Origin: Corallococcus sp. EGB
GTDB taxonomy: Bacteria > Myxococcota > Myxococcia > Myxococcales > Myxococcaceae
Length of the DNA stretch: 64,000 bases
NCBI RefSeq assembly: GCF_019968905.1
Contig: NZ_CP079946.1
Span: forward strand, 1,984,001-2,048,000
Reading direction: 5' to 3'
Under the pieces are notes generated by a model. That model worked only from the letters and a program-made list of their open reading frames with translations, had not been told where the DNA came from and ran no database searches. This document shows, piece by piece, positions 1 through 7,908 of this stretch (its first letter is position 1; every line of letters starts with the position of its first letter). Both the position numbers and the translations under genes were made by a program.

Positions 1-233
1 GTGGCGCGCTCCAGCAAGGCCTCCGACCTCGCACGATGCCCCGCGTCACCGTGGGCCCGGGCCAGCGCATCGAAGAGCACCGCGCGCCCCGCGTCACCTC
101 GCGCGAGGGACGCCAGGGAAGGCACCTGGGAGGGAGGGTCCGACAGCGCATCGACAAGCATTGCGAGCACTTGCACCGCCGCCGTGTGCTCGACGCCTTG
201 CAGCAAGGGGTTCCATGGGAGCGCGCGTCGCAT
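1..233 (-). CDS. LanC-like lanthionine cyclase, N-terminal part (runs off the window)
   Basis: The minus strand is open from an ATG at 233 to the window edge and gives 77 residues starting MRRALPWNPLLQG. The segments SLASLARGDAGRAVLF and ALARAHGDAGHRARSEALLE look like the first helical repeats of LanC-like proteins, which usually read S-L-A-S-G-x-A-G-x-A-L-L. LanC enzymes add cysteine thiols to dehydrated Ser/Thr in a precursor peptide; the zinc ligands lie further C-terminal, outside this window. The call is supported by the neighbour: a class I lanthipeptide precursor starts 135 bp away on the other strand. No clear ribosome binding site precedes this ATG, so the start is provisional. A generic helical-repeat protein is the main alternative. 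Confidence 0.6.
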   Translation of the reverse strand, partial: MRRALPWNPLLQGVEHTAAVQVLAMLVDALSDPPSQVPSLASLARGDAGRAVLFDALARAHGDAGHRARSEALLERA

Positions 234-368
234 GTGGGGGGAACGCTGGAGGAAATGAATTTAAGGGCCTTGCTGTTAATGCGTGGAGCGCTTGTTTGCT
301 CGGGAAGCAGCTGTTTGGCTTGGAGTTGCAGTCAACGCCGTCAAGGGTCGCAACGAGAGGAAGCTGCC
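234..368. promoter_or_regulatory. Divergent promoter region between LanC-like gene and lanthipeptide precursor
   Basis: This 135-bp gap is clearly more AT-rich than its surroundings, with the patch AATGAATTTAAGG near 255-267 and GTTAATGCG near 274-282, as expected for divergent promoters in a GC-rich genome. A GAGAGGAA ribosome binding site lies just before the precursor ATG at 369. I cannot assign exact -35/-10 boxes. Confidence 0.4.
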
Positions 369-518
369 ATGGACAAGCAGGACATGCAGAAGCCCAAGAA
401 GCTGAGCCTGAAGCGTGAGACCGTCCGCCTCCTGTCGGGCGCGGGAGCGGAGCAGCAGGAGCGCAAGGAACTCACCTCGCCGCTCTGCACGGAGCGTGGC
501 CCGAAGTGCGATTTCTGA
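369..518 (+). CDS. Class I lanthipeptide precursor peptide
   Basis: This 49-residue peptide contains KKLSLKRETVRLL at residues 10-22, which matches the leader motif of class I lanthipeptide precursors (L-x-L-x-x-x-T-x-x-x-L, the docking site for the LanB dehydratase). After the leader, the short C-terminal part has Thr36, Ser37, Cys40, Thr41 and Cys47, enough for up to two (methyl)lanthionine rings. The start is the ATG with GAGAGGAA 6-8 bp upstream. It lies divergently from a LanC-like gene. The LanB dehydratase and any exporter are not visible to the right, so they should lie left of the window. A hairpin with a UUCG loop follows the stop. The family assignment rests on motif and neighbour, not a search. 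Confidence 0.75.
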   Translation: MDKQDMQKPKKLSLKRETVRLLSGAGAEQQERKELTSPLCTERGPKCDF

Positions 519-523
519 TGGAC

Positions 524-547
524 CTCACGGACCTTCGGGTCTGTGAG
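524..547 (+). terminator. Hairpin after lanthipeptide precursor
   Basis: A 10-bp stem (CTCACGGACC pairing with GGTCTGTGAG, one G-U pair) closes a TTCG tetraloop 6 bp after the precursor stop codon. There is no T-tract, so it may act as a terminator or as a 3' stabilising hairpin that keeps the short precursor mRNA abundant. Confidence 0.55.
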
Positions 548-666
548 CCCTCGCCGGTGGGGAGCCATCAGGCTCCTCGCTGGTTTCCGGGTGTCGTCCG
601 CTGGCTGACGTCCCGTGGGTCCTACCGGGTGCGCGGGTCGGCGGCCTCCGGAAGAGTCGCGGCACC

Positions 667-2016
667 GTGACTTCTCCACAGCGGCTGGTCCTGGGAATCG
701 CCGTGCTCGCCTCGCTCGTCACGTTCCTGGACGGGGCGATCATCAATGTCGCGTTGCCGGCGATGGTACGGGAGCTGGGTGGAGGGCTCACGCTCCAGCA
801 GTGGGTGGTGGATGCCTACCTCATCACGCTGGGCGCGCTGATGCTGGCCGCGGGCTCGCTGTCGGATGCGTTCGGGCGCAAGCGCATCCTGCGGCTGGGT
901 CTGCTCGGCTTCGGGGCCACGTCGCTGCTGTGCGCGGTGGCGCCGACGGGCGCGGTGCTCATCCTCGCGCGTGCGCTGCAGGGGGCCGCGGGCGCGCTCC
1001 TGGTGCCGGGCTCACTGGCGCTCATCCTGTCCTTCTTCTCCGGCCCCGAGCAGGCGAAGGCCATTGGCGCGTGGACCGGCTGGACGGGCGGTGCGTTCAT
1101 CGCGGGGCCTCTGGTGGGCGGGCTGCTGGTGGACACGGTGGGGTGGCGCTGGATCTTCGGCATCAACGTGCTGCCCATTGCGCTGACGCTGACGCTGCTC
1201 GCACGCATGGAGGAGCCCGCCCGTCCGGAGGGCGCGCGCATCGACCTCCCGGGGGCCGCGTTGGCGTGTCTGGGGCTGGGCGGCACGGTCTACGCGCTGA
1301 TTGAACAGGGGACGGTGGGCTGGACGCATCCCACGGTATTGGCGTCGCTGGGCGTGGGCGTGCCGGCGTTCCTCGCGTTCCTCTGGCAGGAGCGGCGCTC
1401 GTCGCACCCGATGATGCCCCTGTGGCTCTTCCGGGCGCGGAACTTCTGGGCGGGCAACCTGGCCACGACGTTCATCTATGGGGCGCTGGCGCTGAGCGAG
1501 TTCGTCATCACGCTGTTCCTCCAGCAGGTGGGCGGCTTCCGAGCGACGACGGCGGGGCTGTCGCTGATGCCGACGACGATCATCATGTTGCTGCTGTCGC
1601 CGGTGTTCGGCGGGCTCGCGGGCCGGTTCGGTCCGCGCCTGTTCATGACGGTGGGGCCGTGGGTCGCGGGCGCCGGGTTCCTGCTCCTGCTGCGCGCCAG
1701 GACGCCCGTGAACTACTGGACGCAGATGTTGCCGGGTGTGCTGGTGTTCGGGCTGGGGCTGACGACGACGGTGGCGCCGTTGACGGCGGCGGTGCTCGGG
1801 TCCGTCCACAAGGAGCAGGCGGGCATCGGCTCGGCCATCAACAACGCCATTGCCCGGGTGGCGGGGCTCATCGCCATCGCGTTCACGGGGCTCATCGTGG
1901 GCCCGCGACTGGACGTCGCGGGCTTCCACCGGGTGATGGAGGTCACCGCCGCGCTGCTGGTGCTGGGCGGAGTCATCTCCGCCCTGGGCATCCGCAATCC
2001 GCCGCGGAAGGCCTGA
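667..2016 (+). CDS. MFS drug-efflux transporter, DHA2 (14-TMS, EmrB/QacA) type
   Basis: The 449-residue protein is almost entirely hydrophobic helices. It shows the MFS motif A between helices 2 and 3 (GSLSDAFGRKR, about residues 63-73), the helix 1 motif FLDGAIINVALPAM of DHA2 proteins, and an antiporter-type motif C region (GPLVGGLLVDTVGWRWIF, about 147-164). It should sit in the inner membrane and export hydrophobic compounds by proton antiport; the substrate cannot be told. The start is a GTG; the upstream GGAAGAG is a weak ribosome binding site. It is a single gene facing the converging FHA-protein operon 5 bp downstream. A role in lantibiotic self-protection is possible because of the neighbour but unproven. 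Confidence 0.9.
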   Translation: MTSPQRLVLGIAVLASLVTFLDGAIINVALPAMVRELGGGLTLQQWVVDAYLITLGALMLAAGSLSDAFGRKRILRLGLLGFGATSLLCAVAPTGAVLILARALQGAAGALLVPGSLALILSFFSGPEQAKAIGAWTGWTGGAFIAGPLVGGLLVDTVGWRWIFGINVLPIALTLTLLARMEEPARPEGARIDLPGAALACLGLGGTVYALIEQGTVGWTHPTVLASLGVGVPAFLAFLWQERRSSHPMMPLWLFRARNFWAGNLATTFIYGALALSEFVITLFLQQVGGFRATTAGLSLMPTTIIMLLLSPVFGGLAGRFGPRLFMTVGPWVAGAGFLLLLRARTPVNYWTQMLPGVLVFGLGLTTTVAPLTAAVLGSVHKEQAGIGSAINNAIARVAGLIAIAFTGLIVGPRLDVAGFHRVMEVTAALLVLGGVISALGIRNPPRKA

Positions 2017-2021
2017 GCGCG

Positions 2022-3653
2022 TCAGTCCTCCGAGGGCTGGAGGGAGAAGTAGATGGCCTCGGTCCCGAGGTTGAAGGTGTCCCCGTCGGCGATCTTCTGG
2101 CGCTTGATGCGCTGGTGGTTGATCCAGGTCCCGTTGGACGAGTTCAGGTCCTCGATGAAGTAGTCATTCCCGACGCGCACGACGGCGGCGTGTTCGCGGG
2201 AGACCCTGCCGGACTTCACGACGAGGCTGCACTGCGGACCGCGCCCCAGGGTGAAGCGCTCCACGTCCACCCGGGTCGGGGGACCGTCCGGGCTCAGGCG
2301 AACGAAGAGGTCCATGCGCGCGGAGGGCTTGGGGGCGGGCGCGGGGGCGGACTTGCGGCCCTTGTTGGACTCCGCGGGAGTGTCCTCGGGGGCGGATGAC
2401 CGGAGGACGCGGCCCTGCCGGCGGGCGGAGGAGGCCTGCGAGGCCGGAGGAGCGATGAAGGGCAGGTCATGCTCCTCGGATTCCTCGCCGGAGCCGGAGT
2501 CCTGTTCCTCGGGTTCGTCGTCGGAGCCCGAGTCCTGCTCCTCGTCGCTTGCGGAAGCGGCAGCCCGCTCGTCGTCCTCGTCGGAGTCCGTCGCCTCCTC
2601 ACCCGTCTTGGCTTCTTCGCGCTCGGAGTCCTCGGCCGCGTGAGAGCCGGGACGTTCCTCGGAGCCGATCGCGGCCTCGATGTCGGCAGTGGACGCGTCG
2701 TCCAACTCGGAAGCCGATGCATCCGCCTCGTCCTCATCGGCCGAGCCCTGGTCCGAAGCGGACCCCTCGGATGATGCCTCGTCGTCCGAGGATTCAGAGG
2801 GCACGTCGTCCTCGCCCGTACCTGAGTCAGCCGCTTCGCCTTCGTCGGCCGCTTCGCCTTCGTCGGCCGCTTCGCCTTCGTCGGCCGCTTCGTCTTCGTC
2901 AACGACCTCGTCTTCGTCAACCGCTTCGTCTTCGGCGGAGGATGCCTCTTCATCGGCGACCTGGTCGTCGGCCGCTTCATCGGCTTCGTCAGCCACTTCG
3001 TCTTCGGCGGAGGATGCCCCTTCGTCGGCCGCTTCATCGTCCGACGCGCTTGCGGCGTTTACGTCCGCCGCCTTGTCGTCGGAGGCTCCGTCGGCTTCTC
3101 CGTCGGCCTCCGCATCGTCCGAAGATGCGTCCGCCGCCTCGTCTTCATCCACCTCGTCGTCGCCGGCCTCTTCCCCCTCGTCGGAGGACGCGTCGGCGTC
3201 GGAGGTGTCCTCCTCGTCCAACTCCTCCTCGGCATCGGATGCAAACGGCACATCGCGGGGTTGCGCGACTGCATCCACGGACGCGAGGACCTCCTGCATG
3301 CGGGCTCGCGCCTGGGCGGCCTCATCCACGGGGGCGAGAGCGTTCATGGGTCCAGGCGCGGCCGCGGCCGGGGCGGTGGACAGGGCCTCCTTCACAGGGG
3401 CTGCGGCAACAGGCAGCTCCGCCGGACGCACGCCGGGCTCCGGAGTCCGGGCCGCCGGCACCTGCGTGGGCTCTCCCGCGACCGCCACTCCGAGCGCCAC
3501 GGGCGTTGGTGCCACGTACCCGTTCTGCTTCGCGAGCATGAACAGGGCCTGGGCCACCAGGGCATTCCGGTCTACGCCCAGGTCGTGGCTCATCTGCTCC
3601 AGCGCCCGCCACAGGGGCTCGGCGACCTCAATGGTTTCACGAATCCGCTTCAT
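2022..3653 (-). CDS. Acidic repeat protein with N-terminal RHH-like and C-terminal FHA domain
   Basis: The 543-residue protein begins MKRIRETIEVAEPLWRALEQ, which resembles a ribbon-helix-helix DNA-binding fold (residues 1-45). A very long Asp/Glu/Ala/Ser linker follows (roughly 110-400), including perfect short repeats of the type DEGEAADEGEAA, and a typical FHA domain ends it (about 445-543: FTLGRGPQCSLVV, SGRVSREHA, DLNSSNGTWIN). FHA domains bind phosphothreonine, so this protein probably reads Ser/Thr-kinase signals. I chose the ATG at 3653, 2 bp after the upstream stop and with GAGGGG upstream, rather than the ATG at 3683 which would overlap that gene. It is the second gene of a two-gene operon. 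Whether the N-terminus binds DNA is inference. Confidence 0.8.
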   Translation of the reverse strand: MKRIRETIEVAEPLWRALEQMSHDLGVDRNALVAQALFMLAKQNGYVAPTPVALGVAVAGEPTQVPAARTPEPGVRPAELPVAAAPVKEALSTAPAAAAPGPMNALAPVDEAAQARARMQEVLASVDAVAQPRDVPFASDAEEELDEEDTSDADASSDEGEEAGDDEVDEDEAADASSDDAEADGEADGASDDKAADVNAASASDDEAADEGASSAEDEVADEADEAADDQVADEEASSAEDEAVDEDEVVDEDEAADEGEAADEGEAADEGEAADSGTGEDDVPSESSDDEASSEGSASDQGSADEDEADASASELDDASTADIEAAIGSEERPGSHAAEDSEREEAKTGEEATDSDEDDERAAASASDEEQDSGSDDEPEEQDSGSGEESEEHDLPFIAPPASQASSARRQGRVLRSSAPEDTPAESNKGRKSAPAPAPKPSARMDLFVRLSPDGPPTRVDVERFTLGRGPQCSLVVKSGRVSREHAAVVRVGNDYFIEDLNSSNGTWINHQRIKRQKIADGDTFNLGTEAIYFSLQPSED

Positions 3654-3655
3654 GC

Positions 3656-5959
3656 CTAGCTGCCCCTCAGATTGCTCTGCCACGGAGAGACGTGATCCGG
3701 GTCATTGAGCCAATAGAACATCGCTTGCGTCTCCGCGTACTGCCGCTCCGCGATGGACACCAGGTTCGGGTGCAGGTCGCCGAGCGAGACGCCCTCGAAC
3801 AGGAACCCCTGGCCGGGCTTCGTCGTGCTGGCGCTCCCGCGGAACTTGCGGTCCCGGCACTGCCACAGCCGCTGCGAGGCCTGCCCCACCGCCTGTCCGT
3901 AATCCTCCGGAGGCGCGATGCGAGCAGGCATGCGGAACGTCGTCTCCCCGCACGACCACAACAGCCACGACAACGCGCTCCAGTCTCCACGCAACATCAG
4001 AGTCAGGTCCGCGAGCCCCATCTCCAGGTCGACCGTCTCATCGACCTCCACCTGCGCGTCCTCGTCCCGCTCCAACTCGTACTGCTTCAGCGCCACGGGC
4101 CCGTCGCCCAGCAGGCCTGACAGGTCCGGCGGCAGCCAGGACACCTCGGCGCCGGGCTTGATCCGCTGGAGCAGCACGCCGCGGATCGCCTGGAGCCGCG
4201 TAGCGTACTTGCACACCAGTTGCTGGATGGACTCCAGGGGCTGCGCGGGCTTCTCCGGAAGGCCGTCGTAGGTGCAGCGCGGCGGCTCCTGGCCCGCCCA
4301 GAAGTCGAACCGGGGGAACAACGCCCGCGCGTACGTGTCGAGGAACGCAGCGGTCTCCGGCTCCACCTCCGCGAGCCCCTCCGCGTCCTTCCGCGCCTGG
4401 TCCGCCACGCCCAGGTTCAACAGGATGAGGCCGCGGGTGAACAGGTACGCCTTGCGCTCCGGCGCGAGCAGCATCGCCGCGTGCAGGAAGTCCAGCGCCG
4501 CGCGAGGCCGGTCCGTCTGGTCCAGCAGCACCGCGTACGCCCGCAGCAGCGTGGCGGCCTCTCCGCCGCGCATGAGCGCATCCGCCATGGGGGCCCACGC
4601 CTGGCCCGCCTCCTCCACCACCTCGTCCGCGACCGCGAGCGCCGAGCCCTGGGTCCGAGGCAGCGTCAGCTCCTCCAGGCCTTGCTTCAGCTGCTGGACA
4701 TCCAGGGATGTAGCGCACGCACGCGCCGTGGCCAGCAGGGCCTCGCGGTAGCGCCGGTCCGCGCGGGCCTCCTTCGCCAGTTCGTGCCAGTCCTCCGCGC
4801 TCCGGGCCAGGTTCGAGAACACCGGCGAATGCGCCAGCGTCCGCTCATCCATCGCCCGGCCCAGGTCGCGCGTGAGCACCACCGCCCGCTGCGAGTCCAG
4901 CAGGGACCACTCGCCACACGCGAGGTCGCCCTCGGCCCGGCCCTCCTCGAAGTGGACCCGGAAGTCCGCGTACTGGTTCTCCGCGCGCGACCCGTAGCGC
5001 CCGTGGCGCCGGCCGTTCTCGAACTCGGCCTCCCACAGGAGCTGCCCGTTCGGGTCCCAGAAGCGCGTGAGGCCGTGGCGTTCGCCGTCCGCGTTGAGCA
5101 TCACCTTCGCCCACTGGTTCAGGTCCTCGCGCAGCTCGGCGTCCTCGGGCACGTGGGCGGGGCGGGTGGGGTAGGGCTCACCGGTGGAGGGCACCACGCG
5201 CTGTCCCTTGCCGTCGTAGTGCAGCACCTGCCGCACGGTGCCGTGCTCGTAGTGCATCACCGTCCGGCGCACGCGCTCGCTCACGCCGCCTTCGTGCATG
5301 CGTTCGGTGGTGAAGTGCTCGGAGGCGACCCAGGTGCGCGGGCCATGAAGCTGGCCCTGTTCGAAGGCGCCTTCCTGGGACACCGAGCCGTCTTCATGGA
5401 AGCGCTTGAAGGGGCCGTGCGGCGTGCCCTGCTTCATGATGCATTCGTTGCAGAGGGTGCCGTCGGCGCGCCAGTACCGCCACGTGCCGTGGGGCCGGCC
5501 CTTGTCATCCTTCGGGCCGGAGGACCACTCCTCGTCGCTGTCGTCCCAGGTGGCGCCCTCGGGGACACCGGAGGGGCGCTGGCCCGCCGCGGTCCGCTCA
5601 CGGTTGGCGATGCGGCGCTTCTCCTCCGCGACGTCCACGGCCTTCAGCGCGTTCAGCAACCGGTTCAGCGACTCGGTGGACAGCGCCTCGGAGACGCGGT
5701 GGACCTCCAGGCCGTCCTTGAAAGCGACGAGCGTGGGATAGGCATCGATGCCCAGCGGCTCGGCCACCGCCTCGTGCGCCTCCGCGTCGAGCCGCGCGAA
5801 CCGGATGTCCGGGAACCGCGCGGCCGCCTCGGTGAAGATTGGCGCGAAGGCGTGGCAGGGTTCACACCACGGCGCCCAGAAGTCCACGACGCACATGCCG
5901 GGCCGCCGGGTGACTGCCTCGTACTCCTCCGGGGTCAATTCAACCGGGACACCTGCCAA
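3656..5959 (-). CDS. Thioredoxin-domain protein with MORN-like repeats and TPR-like region
   Basis: The 767-residue protein starts with a complete thioredoxin fold (about 1-110) with the active site WCEPC at 31-35 and the cis-proline region DAYPTLVAF. Next come MORN-variant repeats (GRPHGTWRYWRADGTL, TPHGPFKRFHEDGSV, ERHGLTRFWDPNGQL; about 155-330), then an alpha-helical TPR-like region (about 400-560) and a C-terminal domain I do not recognise. No signal peptide is seen, so a cytoplasmic role is likely. The start is an unusual TTG at 5959, chosen because AGGAG lies 6 bp upstream. The FHA protein follows 2 bp after its stop, so the two are surely cotranscribed and probably work together. The redox partner is unknown. 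Confidence 0.8.
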   Translation of the reverse strand: MAGVPVELTPEEYEAVTRRPGMCVVDFWAPWCEPCHAFAPIFTEAAARFPDIRFARLDAEAHEAVAEPLGIDAYPTLVAFKDGLEVHRVSEALSTESLNRLLNALKAVDVAEEKRRIANRERTAAGQRPSGVPEGATWDDSDEEWSSGPKDDKGRPHGTWRYWRADGTLCNECIMKQGTPHGPFKRFHEDGSVSQEGAFEQGQLHGPRTWVASEHFTTERMHEGGVSERVRRTVMHYEHGTVRQVLHYDGKGQRVVPSTGEPYPTRPAHVPEDAELREDLNQWAKVMLNADGERHGLTRFWDPNGQLLWEAEFENGRRHGRYGSRAENQYADFRVHFEEGRAEGDLACGEWSLLDSQRAVVLTRDLGRAMDERTLAHSPVFSNLARSAEDWHELAKEARADRRYREALLATARACATSLDVQQLKQGLEELTLPRTQGSALAVADEVVEEAGQAWAPMADALMRGGEAATLLRAYAVLLDQTDRPRAALDFLHAAMLLAPERKAYLFTRGLILLNLGVADQARKDAEGLAEVEPETAAFLDTYARALFPRFDFWAGQEPPRCTYDGLPEKPAQPLESIQQLVCKYATRLQAIRGVLLQRIKPGAEVSWLPPDLSGLLGDGPVALKQYELERDEDAQVEVDETVDLEMGLADLTLMLRGDWSALSWLLWSCGETTFRMPARIAPPEDYGQAVGQASQRLWQCRDRKFRGSASTTKPGQGFLFEGVSLGDLHPNLVSIAERQYAETQAMFYWLNDPDHVSPWQSNLRGS

Positions 5960-6104
5960 CGGGGACTCCTGCTCAAGGTGAGGAGCAGATAAGAGGGGTG
6001 CCAGGGACGCGCGTCAACCGGCGCGTCATGGGGAAAAGGCTTCCGTCCAGACCGGACAGGGAAGGGGGCCTGCCCGAGCGCGGTCCAAGCCAGGACGTGG
6101 AATG

Positions 6105-6938
6105 ATGGCCGGACGAGACCGACTCTCGCGGTCATCAACGGTGAACAGTCCTGGTAGCGCTACTTTCCGGAGTGCGAGGTCGTCTACCGCAGGCTCCAGG
6201 AGTGCTCCTGGGTCCTTCGCGGCGGAGACCTTTGGTGCATCACCCGCGAAGCCGCGACCCGGCTGGACGGCGTGCTCTGGCGGGTATGGGCATCCGCCCC
6301 GACCCCAGGCACCGCGCGGCGCTGGAACTCATCCGTTTGAGCGGCGTGCCCTGCACCAACCCGGCGCCCGTGTTGGCGCGCTGTCACGACCGGTTGTCAA
6401 TCCTTGCGGTGATGCGCGAGGCAGGGCTGCCGGCCATCCCATTCGACGCCGCGCTCAGCGACGACATGTTGCGCCGGTTGGATCGGCCCGTGCCGTTCGT
6501 CGTCAAGGTCGGCAACCCCCATGCGGGGTTCGGGAAGGCGCTGGTGCGCGACGCCGGAGCGTGGACGGAGCTCTCGGACCTCCTCTTCGCCGCAGACGAC
6601 CACGCGGCCGTCGGGCCCTTCATCGACGATGAGCGAGACGTCCGCTGCCTCGCGGTGGCGAGCGCATGTGGGCGATGACGCGGGAGAGCGCGGGCTGGAA
6701 GGCCAACGTCGACACGCGCAGGTACCAGGGCATTGATCCGCCGCCGGAGCTCGCGGAGTACACACGCCGGGCCATGCGGCACCTGGGGGCGTACGTGCTG
6801 GGCTTGGACTTCCTCCAGGCAAAGGATGGCACCTCCACGCTGTAGGAGTGCAACGACACGCCAGGCCTGTCGGGCTTCCCGGAAGTTCTGCGGGAGGAAG
6901 TCGCGGAGTGCCTGCGCATCCGGATGCGCCAGCGCTGA
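6105..6938 (+). pseudogene. RimK-like ATP-grasp ligase, decayed
   Basis: Pieces of one ATP-grasp protein can be read in order but in different frames. AVINGEQSW is followed by an in-frame TAG, then RYFPECEVVYRRLQECSWV. After a frameshift near 6290 comes RPDPRHRAALELIRLSGVPC through FVVKVGNPHAGFGKALV (the ATP-grasp lysine and glycine loop) to FIDDERDVRCLAV. After another shift near 6660 comes WKANVDTRRYQG. A second TAG then sits just before ECNDTPGLSGFPEVL, the C-terminal metal and ATP site. Two stops and at least two frameshifts make it a pseudogene. Such enzymes ligate amino acids or modify peptides; the original substrate is unknown. Confidence 0.8.
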
Positions 6939-6971
6939 AGGGGTGCCGCAAGTTCATCCACGCCACTCCGA

Positions 6972-7148
6972 TTGGAAACCCACCACCAGGACGAGCGCCA
7001 CGCGGAGCCCGGCGACAAGCCGCGCCGTGTGCTGGACGGGCACCCGCATGAGATCCGTGCCGAGACCGTGGTGGTCCCCGATGGCCCTGTCCGCCTGAAA
7101 GCAAAGATGGAGCCAGGGGCGGCAGCCGCAGCCCGCGACGAGGTGTAG
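6972..7148 (+). CDS. Small ORF or gene remnant after the ATP-grasp pseudogene
   Basis: A 58-residue reading frame from a TTG reads LDGHPHEIRAETVVVPDGPV and then KAKMEPGAAAAARDEV before a TAG. The charged, balanced composition looks like coding sequence rather than random GC-rich frame. It has no good ribosome binding site and lies just after a dead gene, so it may be the end of a second decayed gene. I do not recognise the family. Confidence 0.25.
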   Translation: METHHQDERHAEPGDKPRRVLDGHPHEIRAETVVVPDGPVRLKAKMEPGAAAAARDEV

Positions 7149-7199
7149 CCGTAGGCGCGAAGGTGGAGTCACGGAAAGGGCCCGCCTGCCGGGCGCGCT

Positions 7200-7690
7200 G
7201 TCCAGAAACCTGTCCGACAGTCGGACAGGTTTTCGCAGCCTGAAGCCGGGGGCCACGAACGTGTCCGACAGTCGGACAGGGCTCCGTCCGTCAAAGAGCC
7301 TCGGAACCACGAATGTGTCCGACAGTCGGATAGGTCTTCGCAGCCTGGGGCACGACCCCGCGAACGCGTCCGGTCGTTGGGCTGTCGGACAGGCTTTCGC
7401 AACCTGAGGCGCGAGCCATCGAGCTTGTCCGACAGTCGGACAGGTTTGCGGCACCCGCGCCCCTGGGCTCCGGACCTGTCCGACAGTCGGACAGGTTTTC
7501 GCAACCTGAGGCGCGAGCCGTCGAGCTTGTCCGACAGTCGGACAGGTTTCGGCGCCAGCGGCACTGTCCTCCGGACCTGTCGGACAGGTTTCCGCCGTGC
7601 GTGGTGGCCCTGGGCTGCGAACTGGTCGGACAGGTTTTCGGCGTACGTGGCCCTGGGTTGCGAACCTGTCCGACAGTCGGACAGGTTTTC
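7200..7690. repeat. Palindromic repeat array 1 (about 10 units, near 51-bp period)
   Basis: About ten copies of a dyad, with arms ACCTGTCCGAC and GTCGGACAGGT around a central A, start near 7207, 7258, 7312, 7363, 7422, 7473, 7524, 7574, 7620 and 7663. Full units are spaced mostly 51-54 bp. Two shortened units lack 8 bp of the dyad and leave a perfect 15-bp palindrome of the form ACCTGTCNGACAGGT. Spacers are degenerate copies of each other (GCAACCTGAGGCGCGAGCC type), so this is not a CRISPR array. Long reading frames cross it on both strands only because the repeat lacks stop codons. The same dyad recurs at 34435-37075. Confidence 0.9.
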
Positions 7691-7908
7691 GGCGCATGCG
7701 GCCCGGGGGCTCGCCCTCCATGGCGCGACGTGAGCAGTGGGGCCACGCGTCCATGTCAGACCCCTGTGGTTGCATGCCGATGCTGAGCGACGAGGGATGG
7801 AGAGCGGGCTGGGATGAACCGTAGCCGTGGTCTCCTTCGGAGGGCGGCCGTCGACAGCTGCCGAGCCGGGCTGGCACCCTGGGGCTTCCTTTCCCCCGGA
7901 GCCCCCTC

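Noticed and set aside
2549..3708. Plus-strand Ser-rich or Arg-rich frames opposite the FHA protein
   Set aside because: They mirror the acidic repeat codons; the FHA domain and operon structure are on the minus strand.
7200..7690. CRISPR array
   Set aside because: Repeats are about 23 bp dyads of variable sequence and the spacers are degenerate copies of one another; there are no cas genes in the window.
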